A stretch of DNA of 64,000 nt from Lachnospiraceae bacterium (GTDB lineage: Bacteria > Bacillota > Clostridia > Lachnospirales > Lachnospiraceae): contig SVFK01000007.1 of the NCBI GenBank assembly GCA_015056915.1, positions 57,391 through 121,390 of the forward strand. The letters are read 5' to 3'. How positions within the stretch are numbered: position 1 is the first letter of the stretch; each line of letters starts with the position of its first letter. Shown one piece after another: positions 1-8,024 of this stretch. Under the pieces are notes generated by a model that worked only from the letters and a program-made list of their open reading frames with translations, was not told the DNA's origin and did no database searches. The translations under genes and the position numbers were made by a program.

Positions 1-2
1 CC

Positions 3-341
3 CAGCCTGATGAAGCAGGCAAGACAAAAGAACCGGCAGAGAATCCCGCACGACCTGAAATTGCCATATTTGCTTTTTCCGGCTTGAATCGAATTACAGA
101 GTATGCCCGTGTGCTTCCTGCCAATTTACGCGTTAAAAGTGCCCTGTATGCGATGAACGACAGATATTATTTATACATGGAAAAGGGAAATGCTTCTTAT
201 GCCCGTTACAGCAGGGCCTGCATACAGGCACTTGAATTTGCAAGTCTCTATTCAGCAGAACAGGAAAAGGCTGAGTATTTGAAAGAATACGGCGAATGCA
301 TCATTGAAGAAAAGGCATTGAAAAAAATGCGATTAGATTAA
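3..341 (+). CDS. mecA: MecA-like adaptor protein, C-terminal part (cut by window edge)
   Basis: The frame is open from the first bases, so the gene starts before the window; an internal TTG at 84 is not its start. About 112 residues remain. The C-terminal part reads YYLYMEK, then a helix, then EYGECIIEEKAL near the end. This matches the alpha/beta C-terminal domain of MecA-type adaptors, which in Bacillus deliver substrates to ClpC (family knowledge). The Pro/Glu/Lys-rich stretch before it fits the linker between the N- and C-terminal domains. A clear terminator follows four bases after the stop. The assignment rests on this tail only. Confidence 0.65.
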   Translation, partial: QPDEAGKTKEPAENPARPEIAIFAFSGLNRITEYARVLPANLRVKSALYAMNDRYYLYMEKGNASYARYSRACIQALEFASLYSAEQEKAEYLKEYGECIIEEKALKKMRLD

Positions 342-344
342 TCC

Positions 345-382
345 AAAAACTCATATACTTTGTATATGGGTTTTTATTTTTT
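345..382 (+). terminator. Rho-independent terminator after the mecA-like gene
   Basis: A 13-bp stem (345-357 with 363-375, one G-T pair) has a 5-nt loop and runs into a T-rich stretch to 382. It separates the first gene from the ATPase gene. Confidence 0.85.
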
Positions 383-421
383 GCCTTATTTTGTTTGATA
401 AGAGAGAGGTGCAGTGGATAG

Positions 422-3082
422 ATGAAGGAATATTTACAAAGCTATGAAGAGGTGCTTAGCGCACAAAGTAGTACCTTAGAGGGTCTTAGCAGTGTGGAGG
501 CGGCACAAAGAGAAGCAAAGTACGGCAGGAATAAGCTTGCCGAGCCAAAGCAGGTGTCCGTAGTACAGAGATTTTTACAGCAGCTTGCAGATCCCATGAT
601 TATTATATTAATCATAGCAGCAGCTATTTCCGGTATCACGGCTGTCTATGAGGGAGAAGCTTTTACAGATGTAATTATTATTTTGGCAGTAGTTATTATT
701 AACGCAGTACTGGGTGTGGTGCAGGAAAGTAAAGCAGAGAAAGCCATAGCAGCACTACAGGAAATTGCGGCAGCCACTTCCAAGGTATTGCGTGACGGAC
801 ATCAGATTACCCTTCGCAGCGAGGAGCTGGTGCCCGGTGATATTGTTATATTGGAGGCAGGAGATTCGGTGCCCGCGGATGGACGTATTTTGGAATGCGC
901 CAGCATGAAAATAGAAGAGGCAGCGCTCACAGGAGAATCCTTGCCGGTTACCAAGACGGATGAGACACTACAAAGCCAAGGAGGCAGGGATGTTCCTCTT
1001 GGTGACCGTAAGAATATGGTCTATATGGGTAGTACCGTAGTATACGGACGTGGTAAAGCCGTTATTACAGGCACCGGCATGAATACCGAGATGGGCAAAA
1101 TCGCGGATGCACTGGCCAAGGCAGAGGATGAGAGTACCCCTTTACAGAAAAAGCTGAATCAGTTAAGTAAAATTCTAAGTATATTGGTATTGGCTATCTG
1201 TGTCGTGATATTTGTGATAGATGTAATACGGATTTATCCCAATGTGACCGGTGAAGCAATGCTGGATACCTTTATGGTAGCGGTGAGCCTTGCGGTGGCT
1301 GCCATTCCCGAGGGGCTGGCAGCAGTGGTTACCATAGTGTTATCCATCGGTGTTACCAATATGTCCAAAAGAAGTGCGGTTATTCGCAAGCTGACAGCAG
1401 TGGAGACTCTTGGCTGTGCCCAGATAATCTGTTCTGACAAGACGGGAACATTAACACAGAACAAAATGACGGTAGTGGAGAGCACCGGAGATGATGAAAG
1501 GCTGTTAGCACGGGCTATGGCTTTATGCTCCGATGCAGAATTAGATGAAGACAATAATGCTGTGGGAGAGCCTACGGAATGTGCCCTTGTAAATTATGCA
1601 TATCGTCTGAAGCTGTCCAAGAATACGCTGAAAAAGGAAGAAGAGCGTATCGGAGAGGCGCCCTTTGATTCCGTGCGTAAGATGATGTCGACGGTACATC
1701 GGAGAGAGGATGGTAGCCTGATTCAGTACACGAAGGGTGCGCCGGATGAAATTTTAAAATGCTGTGAGTATGCTTTTGTAAATGGTAAGGAAGTGGAGTT
1801 GACAGTAGAACTTCGAAGTAAAATCATGGCAGAGAATAAAGGAATGGCAGACAGGGCGCTCCGCGTGCTGGGAGCAGCTTATCGACGTCGGAATCAGTCG
1901 CCTGAGAGCTATGAGCCGGAGCATTTGGAACAAAAACTGGTATTCGTAGGCTTGACCGGTATGATTGACCCGGTTCGACCGGAGGTGGGACCTGCTATTA
2001 ATCAGTGTCGTGATGCCGGCATCAAGCCTATTATGATAACAGGTGACCATAGGGACACAGCGGTAGCTATTGCCATGCAGCTGGGAATTATTTCAAAACC
2101 TGAACAGGCAATTACCGGAGCTGATCTAGATGAAATATCTGACGAAAAATTATCAGAGAACATTGAGCAATACGGAGTGTATGCCCGTGTACAGCCGGAG
2201 CACAAGGTACGTATCGTTAATGCATGGAAAACCAAAGGAAGGATTACGGCTATGACAGGTGACGGTGTCAATGATGCCCCTTCTATCAAAAATGCGGATA
2301 TCGGTGTGGGAATGGGAATTACCGGTACAGATGTTACCAAGAATGTGGCAGATATGGTACTTGCAGATGATAATTTTGCGACCATCGTGACGGCAGTGGG
2401 CGAAGGAAGGCGGATTTATGATAATATCAGAAAGGCCATTCAATTTCTGCTGGCATCCAATTTGTCAGAGGTGTTGGCGATCTTTATTGCGACCATGCTG
2501 GGATTCACTATTTTGAAGCCGGTGCATTTGCTTTGGATTAATTTAATTACAGACTGTTTTCCTGCGTTGGCGCTTGGTATGGAGGAGGCAGAGAAGGATG
2601 TTATGCGCAGACCGCCAAGGCATGCCAATGACGGCATCTTTGCAGGAGGACTGGGGGTAAATGTATTGATTCAGGGTACTATTGTCATGGTGATAACACT
2701 GGCGGCTTACTTTATCGGACATTTTATGGAATCCGGTCGTTGGGAAATCGCAGACAGTCCTGCAGGCATGACAATGGCTTTTCTGACACTTTCTCTGACA
2801 GAAATATGCCATTCCTACAACATGCGTTCATTAGACCAATCCATCTTTACTATAAAAGGCCAGAATAAGGTGCTATTAGGTGCAATGCTCCTCTCTCTGA
2901 TTTGTACGACTGTGGTAATATTTGTTCCGTTTTTGGCAGAGGCATTTCAGTTTGCACCGATTACTGTTTCAGAATATCTGGTATCTCTTTTGTTGGCAGT
3001 ACTGATTATTCCGATTGTGGAAGTGACCAAGGCGATTGGGCGCAAGCTACGTTCCTCATATCGCAAGGGAGAGGAGCAGTAA
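422..3082 (+). CDS. P-type Ca2+-transporting ATPase (type IIA/PMR1-like)
   Basis: An 886-residue cation pump, probably exporting Ca2+ across the cytoplasmic membrane with ATP. In order it shows an N-terminal cation-ATPase domain, two membrane helices, the actuator motif TGES near residue 170, the ion-site PEGL helix, the phosphorylation motif DKTGTLT with Asp339, the hinge motif TGDGVNDAP, and a C-terminal block of six membrane helices. Full length for the family. Ca2+ rather than Mn2+ or Na+ is inferred from overall type IIA character. A GAGAGGTG ribosome site precedes ATG 422. The last 77 bases overlap the end of the convergent pseudouridine synthase gene. Confidence 0.93.
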   Translation: MKEYLQSYEEVLSAQSSTLEGLSSVEAAQREAKYGRNKLAEPKQVSVVQRFLQQLADPMIIILIIAAAISGITAVYEGEAFTDVIIILAVVIINAVLGVVQESKAEKAIAALQEIAAATSKVLRDGHQITLRSEELVPGDIVILEAGDSVPADGRILECASMKIEEAALTGESLPVTKTDETLQSQGGRDVPLGDRKNMVYMGSTVVYGRGKAVITGTGMNTEMGKIADALAKAEDESTPLQKKLNQLSKILSILVLAICVVIFVIDVIRIYPNVTGEAMLDTFMVAVSLAVAAIPEGLAAVVTIVLSIGVTNMSKRSAVIRKLTAVETLGCAQIICSDKTGTLTQNKMTVVESTGDDERLLARAMALCSDAELDEDNNAVGEPTECALVNYAYRLKLSKNTLKKEEERIGEAPFDSVRKMMSTVHRREDGSLIQYTKGAPDEILKCCEYAFVNGKEVELTVELRSKIMAENKGMADRALRVLGAAYRRRNQSPESYEPEHLEQKLVFVGLTGMIDPVRPEVGPAINQCRDAGIKPIMITGDHRDTAVAIAMQLGIISKPEQAITGADLDEISDEKLSENIEQYGVYARVQPEHKVRIVNAWKTKGRITAMTGDGVNDAPSIKNADIGVGMGITGTDVTKNVADMVLADDNFATIVTAVGEGRRIYDNIRKAIQFLLASNLSEVLAIFIATMLGFTILKPVHLLWINLITDCFPALALGMEEAEKDVMRRPPRHANDGIFAGGLGVNVLIQGTIVMVITLAAYFIGHFMESGRWEIADSPAGMTMAFLTLSLTEICHSYNMRSLDQSIFTIKGQNKVLLGAMLLSLICTTVVIFVPFLAEAFQFAPITVSEYLVSLLLAVLIIPIVEVTKAIGRKLRSSYRKGEEQ

Positions 3083-3959
3083 AATCCATGACCTTGCGGG
3101 TAATGGGATGTATGAAATGTAACCGGTAGGAGTGTAGTGCCTGACGGTTAATGTATTCCATATCAGGATTGTATAGATAATCACCGATAAGCGGATAACC
3201 TAAATATTTCATGTGAACACGAATCTGATGGGTGCGACCTGTCTCCAGTATAAGGGATACAAGGCTGTGCCCATTTTGCTCATCAATAGTGCGATAGTGG
3301 GTGACTGCATGCTCGCCCTGCGCAAAATCCACCTGACGTTCCAGAATAGAACCGGGCTTTCGGGCAATGGGGGCAGTTATAGTGCCCTTGGAGGGATGGA
3401 TGCTTCCCCGCACAATGGCCAGATATTCCCGGGTGATACCGTAGGAGACCGTTTCAGAGGATTGGTTATCCCCCTTGCGCGCTACCATGGAAGACAGCAT
3501 ACCTGCACTTACCATATGCTTGGCTACAATGGTAAGTCCCGATGTATCCCTGTCCAGACGATTGATACAGCGAAAGACAAAGGGTTTATTCTGCTTTGCA
3601 AAATAATACGCAAGGGCATTGCCCAGTGAATTATCATAGTTGTTCATGGAGGGGTGGATGGGCATTCCGGCAGGCTTATTCACTATCAATAAATCCTCGT
3701 CCTCGTAAATGATGTCCAGAGGCAATTCAACGGGAGGAATCTTTTCGGAAGAAGCCTCCTCACGAATGTGAATCGTTAATACGTCACCTGTATGCAAACG
3801 CTGATTCATATATGTCCAAGTATTGTTTATCAGAACGCTTTCCGGCATTTTTTTCAACTCCACCAGATTTTGGGACGAGTAGCCCTGAGCTTTCAGAAAG
3901 CTGCTGATTAATTGCTGATTCGATTCTTCCGTAATGTGATACGTGAGGATACGTTCCAT
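3006..3959 (-). CDS. RluA-family pseudouridine synthase
   Basis: 317 residues. It isomerises uridine to pseudouridine in rRNA or tRNA. An N-terminal S4-like region (about 1-75) is followed by the catalytic domain with RLDRDTSG (catalytic Asp136 by family rule), the REYLAIV strand and ETGRTHQIRVHM. A short insertion of about 12 residues sits just before REYLAIV. AAAGGAG lies at a good distance from the start. The family normally ends near the APLP motif, so about 17 C-terminal residues are extra; they are coded by DNA that is also the antisense of the Ca2+ ATPase C-terminus. The exact target uridine cannot be told. Confidence 0.9.
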   Translation of the reverse strand: MERILTYHITEESNQQLISSFLKAQGYSSQNLVELKKMPESVLINNTWTYMNQRLHTGDVLTIHIREEASSEKIPPVELPLDIIYEDEDLLIVNKPAGMPIHPSMNNYDNSLGNALAYYFAKQNKPFVFRCINRLDRDTSGLTIVAKHMVSAGMLSSMVARKGDNQSSETVSYGITREYLAIVRGSIHPSKGTITAPIARKPGSILERQVDFAQGEHAVTHYRTIDEQNGHSLVSLILETGRTHQIRVHMKYLGYPLIGDYLYNPDMEYINRQALHSYRLHFIHPITRKVMDFTAPLPCDMRNVACAQSPWSLPQSE

Positions 3960-4008
3960 ATTTTGTCGGCTCCTTTTATATGTTGGAGATTAAGTCGTGT
4001 GGAGAAGT

Positions 4009-4240
4009 TGAGGATAGGGGGTTCCACCGCCCGGAAGGGTTGTATTTGTTTGCGGCTGCGAAGCCAAGTTGCACTAAGAATTGTCAAATCTGCTAAGTGC
4101 GTTACCCAAAATTTGAAAACTCGCTACGCTCAAACAGACGAATTTTGGGCAACAACGCATCTTTGTCAATCCTAAGAGCAACTAAGGCTTCTGTAGATGA
4201 CAAACAAATATAACCCTTCCGGGCGGTGGCCCTATCCTCA
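4009..4240. repeat. Long hairpin element, copy A
   Basis: A 232-bp imperfect palindrome between two divergent genes. Outer arms at 4009-4051 and 4201-4240 pair over about 40 bp, with a 3-nt bulge. Pairing continues inward through 4060-4085 with 4163-4191, and through CCCAAAATT near 4105 with AATTTTGGG at 4141. The tip carries a small CGCTACGCTC motif. The inner 158 nt (about 4048-4205) is almost identical to the element at 43758-44003, while the outer arms are not. No ORF with coding character is present. It could be a non-autonomous mobile element or a structured RNA. The remaining bases to 4364 hold nothing clear beyond the next gene's start signals. Confidence 0.85.
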
Positions 4241-4364
4241 GCATTGTATGATAACTTAATATGATTATAAAGAGATACCTACAATTATGGCAAGGGACAG
4301 TTTGAAACGAATTGTAAAAAAGATTTATGGTACAAATGAAGGATAAACAGGTAGGGAAATAAAA

Positions 4365-5408
4365 ATGGAAGAAAGAACAGGAAACAAAAAGGTTAAGCAG
4401 ATTTTATGGAAGACGCAGCTAATGAAAAGCTTAAAGATTGCAGTGGCAGCTGTATTGGCTATCGGTATTGCCGGAGAATTGGGTTTGCAGTATTCTGCAA
4501 CGGCAGGTATCATTACGGTGCTCAGCATCCAGAACACAAAGCGTGAAACCCTTCAGAGAGCGCGCAATCGTGGGTTGGCATTTCTGTGTGCATTGATACT
4601 GGCAGCCGGATGTTTTTGGGCATTAGATTTTACGCTGTGGGCATTTGTAGTGTACTTATTTTTGTTTGCGTTATTGTGTATGCAGGCAGGCTGGCTGGAA
4701 GCCATTTCCATGGACTCTGTGTTGATTACGCATTTTTTAACGGAGCAAAGCATGGCACCGGAACATATCTTGAATGAAGTATTATTGTTTGTGATAGGTA
4801 CAGGTCTTGGTTTTCTGGTTAATCTGCATCTACACAGAGAGGAAGCGAAGTTTGAGCGACTGGCGGCTGTGGTAGATGAACTGATAAAAGAGATTCTTCA
4901 TCGGATGTCCCTGTGGCTGCTCATGGAAGATAAGACTGCTTACGGAGAGGATTGTTTTAAGCGGCTTGCCGAGGCCATGGAGGAGGCAAAGCTATGTGCT
5001 GCGGCAAATTACAATAATGCCTTGCGAACGCAGGACACCTATGAAATAGATTATATACGCATGCGGGAGCAACAGAGCGTTGTGTTGAAGGAAATATATA
5101 CTAATATCAAGCAGATTGCCTATCTTCCCAAGCAGGCCAAGGAGGTGGCGGCATTGCTTGGACTAATCGAGAAGGATTACCACAAGGATAATACGGTGGA
5201 AGGCTTGCTTGCTGAGCTAGAGATGCTTTTCGCAGACATGAGAAAGCAGAAATTACCGGAAAGCAGAGAGGAATTTGAAGCCAGAGCCCTCCTTTTTTAC
5301 ATTCTGATGCAGCTAAAGAATTTACTGCAGATAAAGAGGGATTTTATTTTATCTTATGCGGGAAAGGGATTGCGAAATATCTCGGAAATATTGTATGATG
5401 ATAAATAG
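4365..5408 (+). CDS. Aromatic acid exporter family protein (ArAE_1/FUSC-like)
   Basis: 347 residues. After a basic N-terminus come about four to five hydrophobic helices between residues 15 and 150, with the conserved pattern AGIITVLSIQNTKRETLQRA. A long helical cytoplasmic domain fills residues 160-347. This is the layout of the ArAE_1 plus C-terminal domain family, thought to export aromatic acids; the substrate is not known here. GGTAGGG lies 8 nt before ATG 4365. The gene stands alone, with element A on its 5' side. Confidence 0.75.
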   Translation: MEERTGNKKVKQILWKTQLMKSLKIAVAAVLAIGIAGELGLQYSATAGIITVLSIQNTKRETLQRARNRGLAFLCALILAAGCFWALDFTLWAFVVYLFLFALLCMQAGWLEAISMDSVLITHFLTEQSMAPEHILNEVLLFVIGTGLGFLVNLHLHREEAKFERLAAVVDELIKEILHRMSLWLLMEDKTAYGEDCFKRLAEAMEEAKLCAAANYNNALRTQDTYEIDYIRMREQQSVVLKEIYTNIKQIAYLPKQAKEVAALLGLIEKDYHKDNTVEGLLAELEMLFADMRKQKLPESREEFEARALLFYILMQLKNLLQIKRDFILSYAGKGLRNISEILYDDK

Positions 5409-5476
5409 GATAAAATATTTAATCAACCAATGACCACAAAGCGATCTGTAGGAAAGGGTCGGGAGAGTGTATACGA

Positions 5477-6256
5477 ATGGAAAAGATGAAGAGTAAGAAA
5501 CTAATTTGCAATTTCTGCGGAGGCGAGTTTGAGGATATGCTTCCTCAATGTCCTTATTGCGGAAGCTTCAATTACAAAGGGGCGGAAGCGGAGTACTTGG
5601 ACAAGCTGGAGGATATCCGAGAGGATGTGGAGCAGCTGGGAGAAGTGCTGGAGGCGGAGACCAGAAAGGAATTTTATAAGCAGGGCAAATTCTTAAAAAG
5701 ACTTTTTATTGTGTTGGGATGCATTGTTGCGTTTTTTCTTCTCTTTGCTTTTTGGGTAAATCATGGGGAAAAGAGAGACGCACAGGCAGATTACCTGTGG
5801 AAAAAAGAAAACTTTCCGATTATGGATGAGTTGTATGCGCAGGAGAAATATGAGGAACTGACAGCTTTTTATTGGGAGGCTACAGTAGAGGATTATCCGG
5901 TTTATGAGTGGGAGCATTCAGAATTTTGCTGGACAATGATGGATGTGGACTCTGTATATTTTATATTGGAAGATGAACAAAAGGGCGCAGAGCTTTCGGA
6001 GACAAACTATGTTTCTCTTTTATATTACGGTTGGAAAATAAAAGGATTGAAAGCAGACAGTTTTCTATCCGAGGAGGATTTAGAGCGCCTGCAGCCATAT
6101 ATTCAGCCAATACTGGAAGATTTTGAGACACGTTGGGAATTTACGGAAGAAGAGTTGAATGCTTTTGAAAAGGATAAGGCGGACAATTATGGCCATGTTT
6201 CTTTCGATCTCTGTGAAAAATACATTAAAAAGTGGATGAAAGGAAGAGAAAAGTAA
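5477..6256 (+). CDS. Zinc-ribbon membrane protein, function unknown
   Basis: 259 residues. Near the N-terminus CNFCGGEF and CPYCGSF give two CxxC knuckles, a likely zinc ribbon. An acidic coiled segment follows (about 35-65), then one membrane helix (about 75-95). The rest is an outside-facing region rich in Glu, Trp and Tyr with no motif I recognise. It is first of three genes that overlap or nearly touch (to 7417), all with one membrane helix, so they are probably cotranscribed and may act together. Function not assigned. Confidence 0.75.
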   Translation: MEKMKSKKLICNFCGGEFEDMLPQCPYCGSFNYKGAEAEYLDKLEDIREDVEQLGEVLEAETRKEFYKQGKFLKRLFIVLGCIVAFFLLFAFWVNHGEKRDAQADYLWKKENFPIMDELYAQEKYEELTAFYWEATVEDYPVYEWEHSEFCWTMMDVDSVYFILEDEQKGAELSETNYVSLLYYGWKIKGLKADSFLSEEDLERLQPYIQPILEDFETRWEFTEEELNAFEKDKADNYGHVSFDLCEKYIKKWMKGREK

Positions 6257-7002
6257 TGAAATGTCAGTATTGTGGAGGTAATCTGTCTCTGGAGGCAGAA
6301 AGGTGTCCCCATTGCGGTGAGTTAAATATCCATGCGCAGCAACATATTAAGGATATGCACCGTTATCAAGGTGCTTTTGAAAGTACACAGAGTCACATAT
6401 ACAAGGTGGCGCGAAATTATTCGGGAATCACGGCGCGCGCAGTTATTATATCTGCTTTGCTGATATTGATTGTTATATTTGCAATTATCAGTGCGGAAAT
6501 GTATTCCATCAAATATGGTATGCGTGAGCGAGAAGCCGGCAGAAAGGCAAAGCAATTCAGAGAGCAGTTGGATGAATACCTCGCCGAAGAAAATTATCTG
6601 GCATTCTCGACTTTTTGTGATTCATATAATATCAGCGGTTACAGCGATGCTTTTGAGGAATATCGCCCTATTATTAATGCGTCCAAGCAGTATACTTATT
6701 TATACAGGGATATCATGCAGTTATATACCGCAGATGAAGATTATATTTTTGAATCCAGATTGGACTCTGTAGGAAGAGGTCTGGAGTATTTTTATAAATA
6801 TATGGACGATGAGGAATATTCCTTTGGAGAGGCTGCCGATACAGAGGAAACCAGACAAATTCTTGCGCAAATGGAAGAAAGCATGAGAGCTTTGTTGATA
6901 GTTTATTGCAATATTACCGAGGAGGAAGCCTTGCAGCTGAAAGAAATGTCTCCTGCAAAGAGAATGGTGTTATTAGAGGAGAGTATACAGTATGAAGAAT
7001 AA
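6256..7002 (+). CDS. Zinc-ribbon membrane protein, function unknown
   Basis: 248 residues from ATG 6256, which overlaps the TAA of the previous gene by one base (TAATG) and has AGGAAGAG upstream. An upstream ATG at 6232 lacks a ribosome site. CQYCGGN and CPHCGEL form a zinc ribbon at residues 3-24. A membrane helix spans about 62-84, and a helical acidic domain follows. It has the same architecture as its upstream neighbour, so the pair may come from an old duplication. No function is recognised. Confidence 0.75.
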   Translation: MKCQYCGGNLSLEAERCPHCGELNIHAQQHIKDMHRYQGAFESTQSHIYKVARNYSGITARAVIISALLILIVIFAIISAEMYSIKYGMREREAGRKAKQFREQLDEYLAEENYLAFSTFCDSYNISGYSDAFEEYRPIINASKQYTYLYRDIMQLYTADEDYIFESRLDSVGRGLEYFYKYMDDEEYSFGEAADTEETRQILAQMEESMRALLIVYCNITEEEALQLKEMSPAKRMVLLEESIQYEE

Positions 7003-7417
7003 GGAGCGGACATTCCGTCAGGAAATCATCAAATACATAATGAATGCAGTGATTGTTATTTTGTGTATCATTTTATTGATTGTGATTTATCAGACAGTGG
7101 ATGAATATAATTACTATTTTACGATGCCCAATAAAGAGCGGAGCTTTGCCAATGATGTTTATGCGGAAGATTATGCCTCCATGGTATACGCATATTATGA
7201 CAATACGGCAGAAGGATTTAAGGGGAATGCCAAAATGAAGGAGTATTACGGTGTTGCCAAATACTTTGAAGCGGCTTCCTTTTATAAGGTCTATCTGGAG
7301 ACAGGTGACATGACTCGTGTAGAAAAGCAGGAGAAGAAGATGGAAGAGGCCTATGAAGAGATGGGTGAATGGTCCATCCTGCAGGAGGAGATTGACGCCA
7401 GGCTGGGGATTCAGTAA
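6992..7417 (+). CDS. Small single-pass membrane protein, third gene of the zinc-ribbon operon
   Basis: 141 residues, overlapping the previous gene by 11 nt, with GAGGAGAG upstream. One membrane helix lies at about 15-32, then an acidic, tyrosine-rich extracytoplasmic helical region. Unlike its two neighbours it has no cysteine knuckles. The stop codon touches the left arm of hairpin element C. Family unknown; a role with the two upstream proteins is inferred from coupling only. Confidence 0.7.
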   Translation: MKNKERTFRQEIIKYIMNAVIVILCIILLIVIYQTVDEYNYYFTMPNKERSFANDVYAEDYASMVYAYYDNTAEGFKGNAKMKEYYGVAKYFEAASFYKVYLETGDMTRVEKQEKKMEEAYEEMGEWSILQEEIDARLGIQ

Positions 7418-7634
7418 ACAGTCCGGACTTTTCTGAAATTTAGTTGATTAGTATGGTTGGCACAACGAGATGATAGTTCTCATAAGGACCCTTGAAAGAC
7501 GTCGGGACTTGGCGAGGTATTTTCGAGCCTAGTACCGCTACGTCTTTCACGGAGCGAGAGCGCGTCTGTATGAGAATTATCATCTTGTTGCGCCGGAGTG
7601 CCAGTCACTAAATTTCAGGGAAGACCGGACTGTT
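7417..7634. repeat. Long hairpin element C
   Basis: A 218-bp imperfect palindrome. The arm from AACAGTCCGG at 7417 pairs with CCGGACTGTT ending at 7634. Matching continues inward over most of 7417-7483 and 7571-7634 with a few mismatches. Inside, TGAAAGACG near 7493 pairs with CGTCTTTCA near 7540 around a smaller stem. Size and shape are like elements A and B, but the core sequence is different. It ends 31 bases before the proS leader promoter. No protein is encoded. Confidence 0.75.
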
Positions 7635-7665
7635 GTGAATTTCTATGGAAAAATCCAGTATTTGC

Positions 7666-7695
7666 TTGACAAAACGTGCTGCAATGCACTACAAT
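7666..7695 (+). promoter_or_regulatory. SigA-type promoter of the proS T-box leader
   Basis: TTGACA at 7666-7671 and TACAAT at 7690-7695 with an 18-nt spacer. It lies just upstream of the T-box, so transcription would start near 7702. Confidence 0.8.
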
Positions 7696-7701
7696 CACAT
7701 A

Positions 7702-7990
7702 CATAAATATTGGCTTTCGGTGTGGAATACCGTGAGCACAATAGGAATAGCAGAATGATGACGTGGAAAAGGATTAGTACAGATGGGAAGCATCCCAGAG
7801 AGAGGGCGTGGCATGATGATACATGCGGCTGCGAGGCCCTTATGCAGAGCATTTGGAACCTACCTTGGAGTCCTGTATGAAAATACAGCGTAGTACCGGC
7901 GTTAACGGTGATAGAGACGGATGCAGCTGCATCAATTAGGGTGGTACCGCCGAGCCTTCGGTCCCTTTTGGGATTGGAAGGCTCTTTTTG
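7702..7990 (+). ncRNA. T-box leader (tRNA-Pro sensing) of proS
   Basis: This untranslated leader holds the T-box core AGGGTGGTACCGC at 7938-7950, which pairs with the uncharged tRNA acceptor end. A Stem I region (about 7755-7870) lies before it. In the 3' side of Stem I, GAA-CCT-A at 7856-7862 fits the usual specifier context, and CCT is a proline codon, which agrees with the downstream gene. The antiterminator competes with the terminator at 7952-7990. Uncharged tRNA-Pro should let transcription continue into proS. The specifier is read by pattern only. Confidence 0.9.
7952..7990 (+). terminator. Regulated terminator of the T-box leader
   Basis: GAGCCTT at 7952-7958 pairs with AAGGCTC at 7978-7984, followed by TTTTT. 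It lies directly after the T-box bases, as expected for the transcription-off state. Confidence 0.88.
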
Positions 7991-8024
7991 TTACACAATA
8001 AAAGGTTAGAAAAGGAGATTAACA

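Noticed and set aside
2902..3129. Plus-strand ORF at the end of the Ca2+ ATPase
   Set aside because: It is an out-of-frame reading of the ATPase C-terminal helices and the antisense of the pseudouridine synthase.
4009..4240. Insertion sequence or transposon end
   Set aside because: There is no transposase, no target duplication that I can see, and the arms differ between copies, so it is listed as a hairpin repeat rather than an IS.
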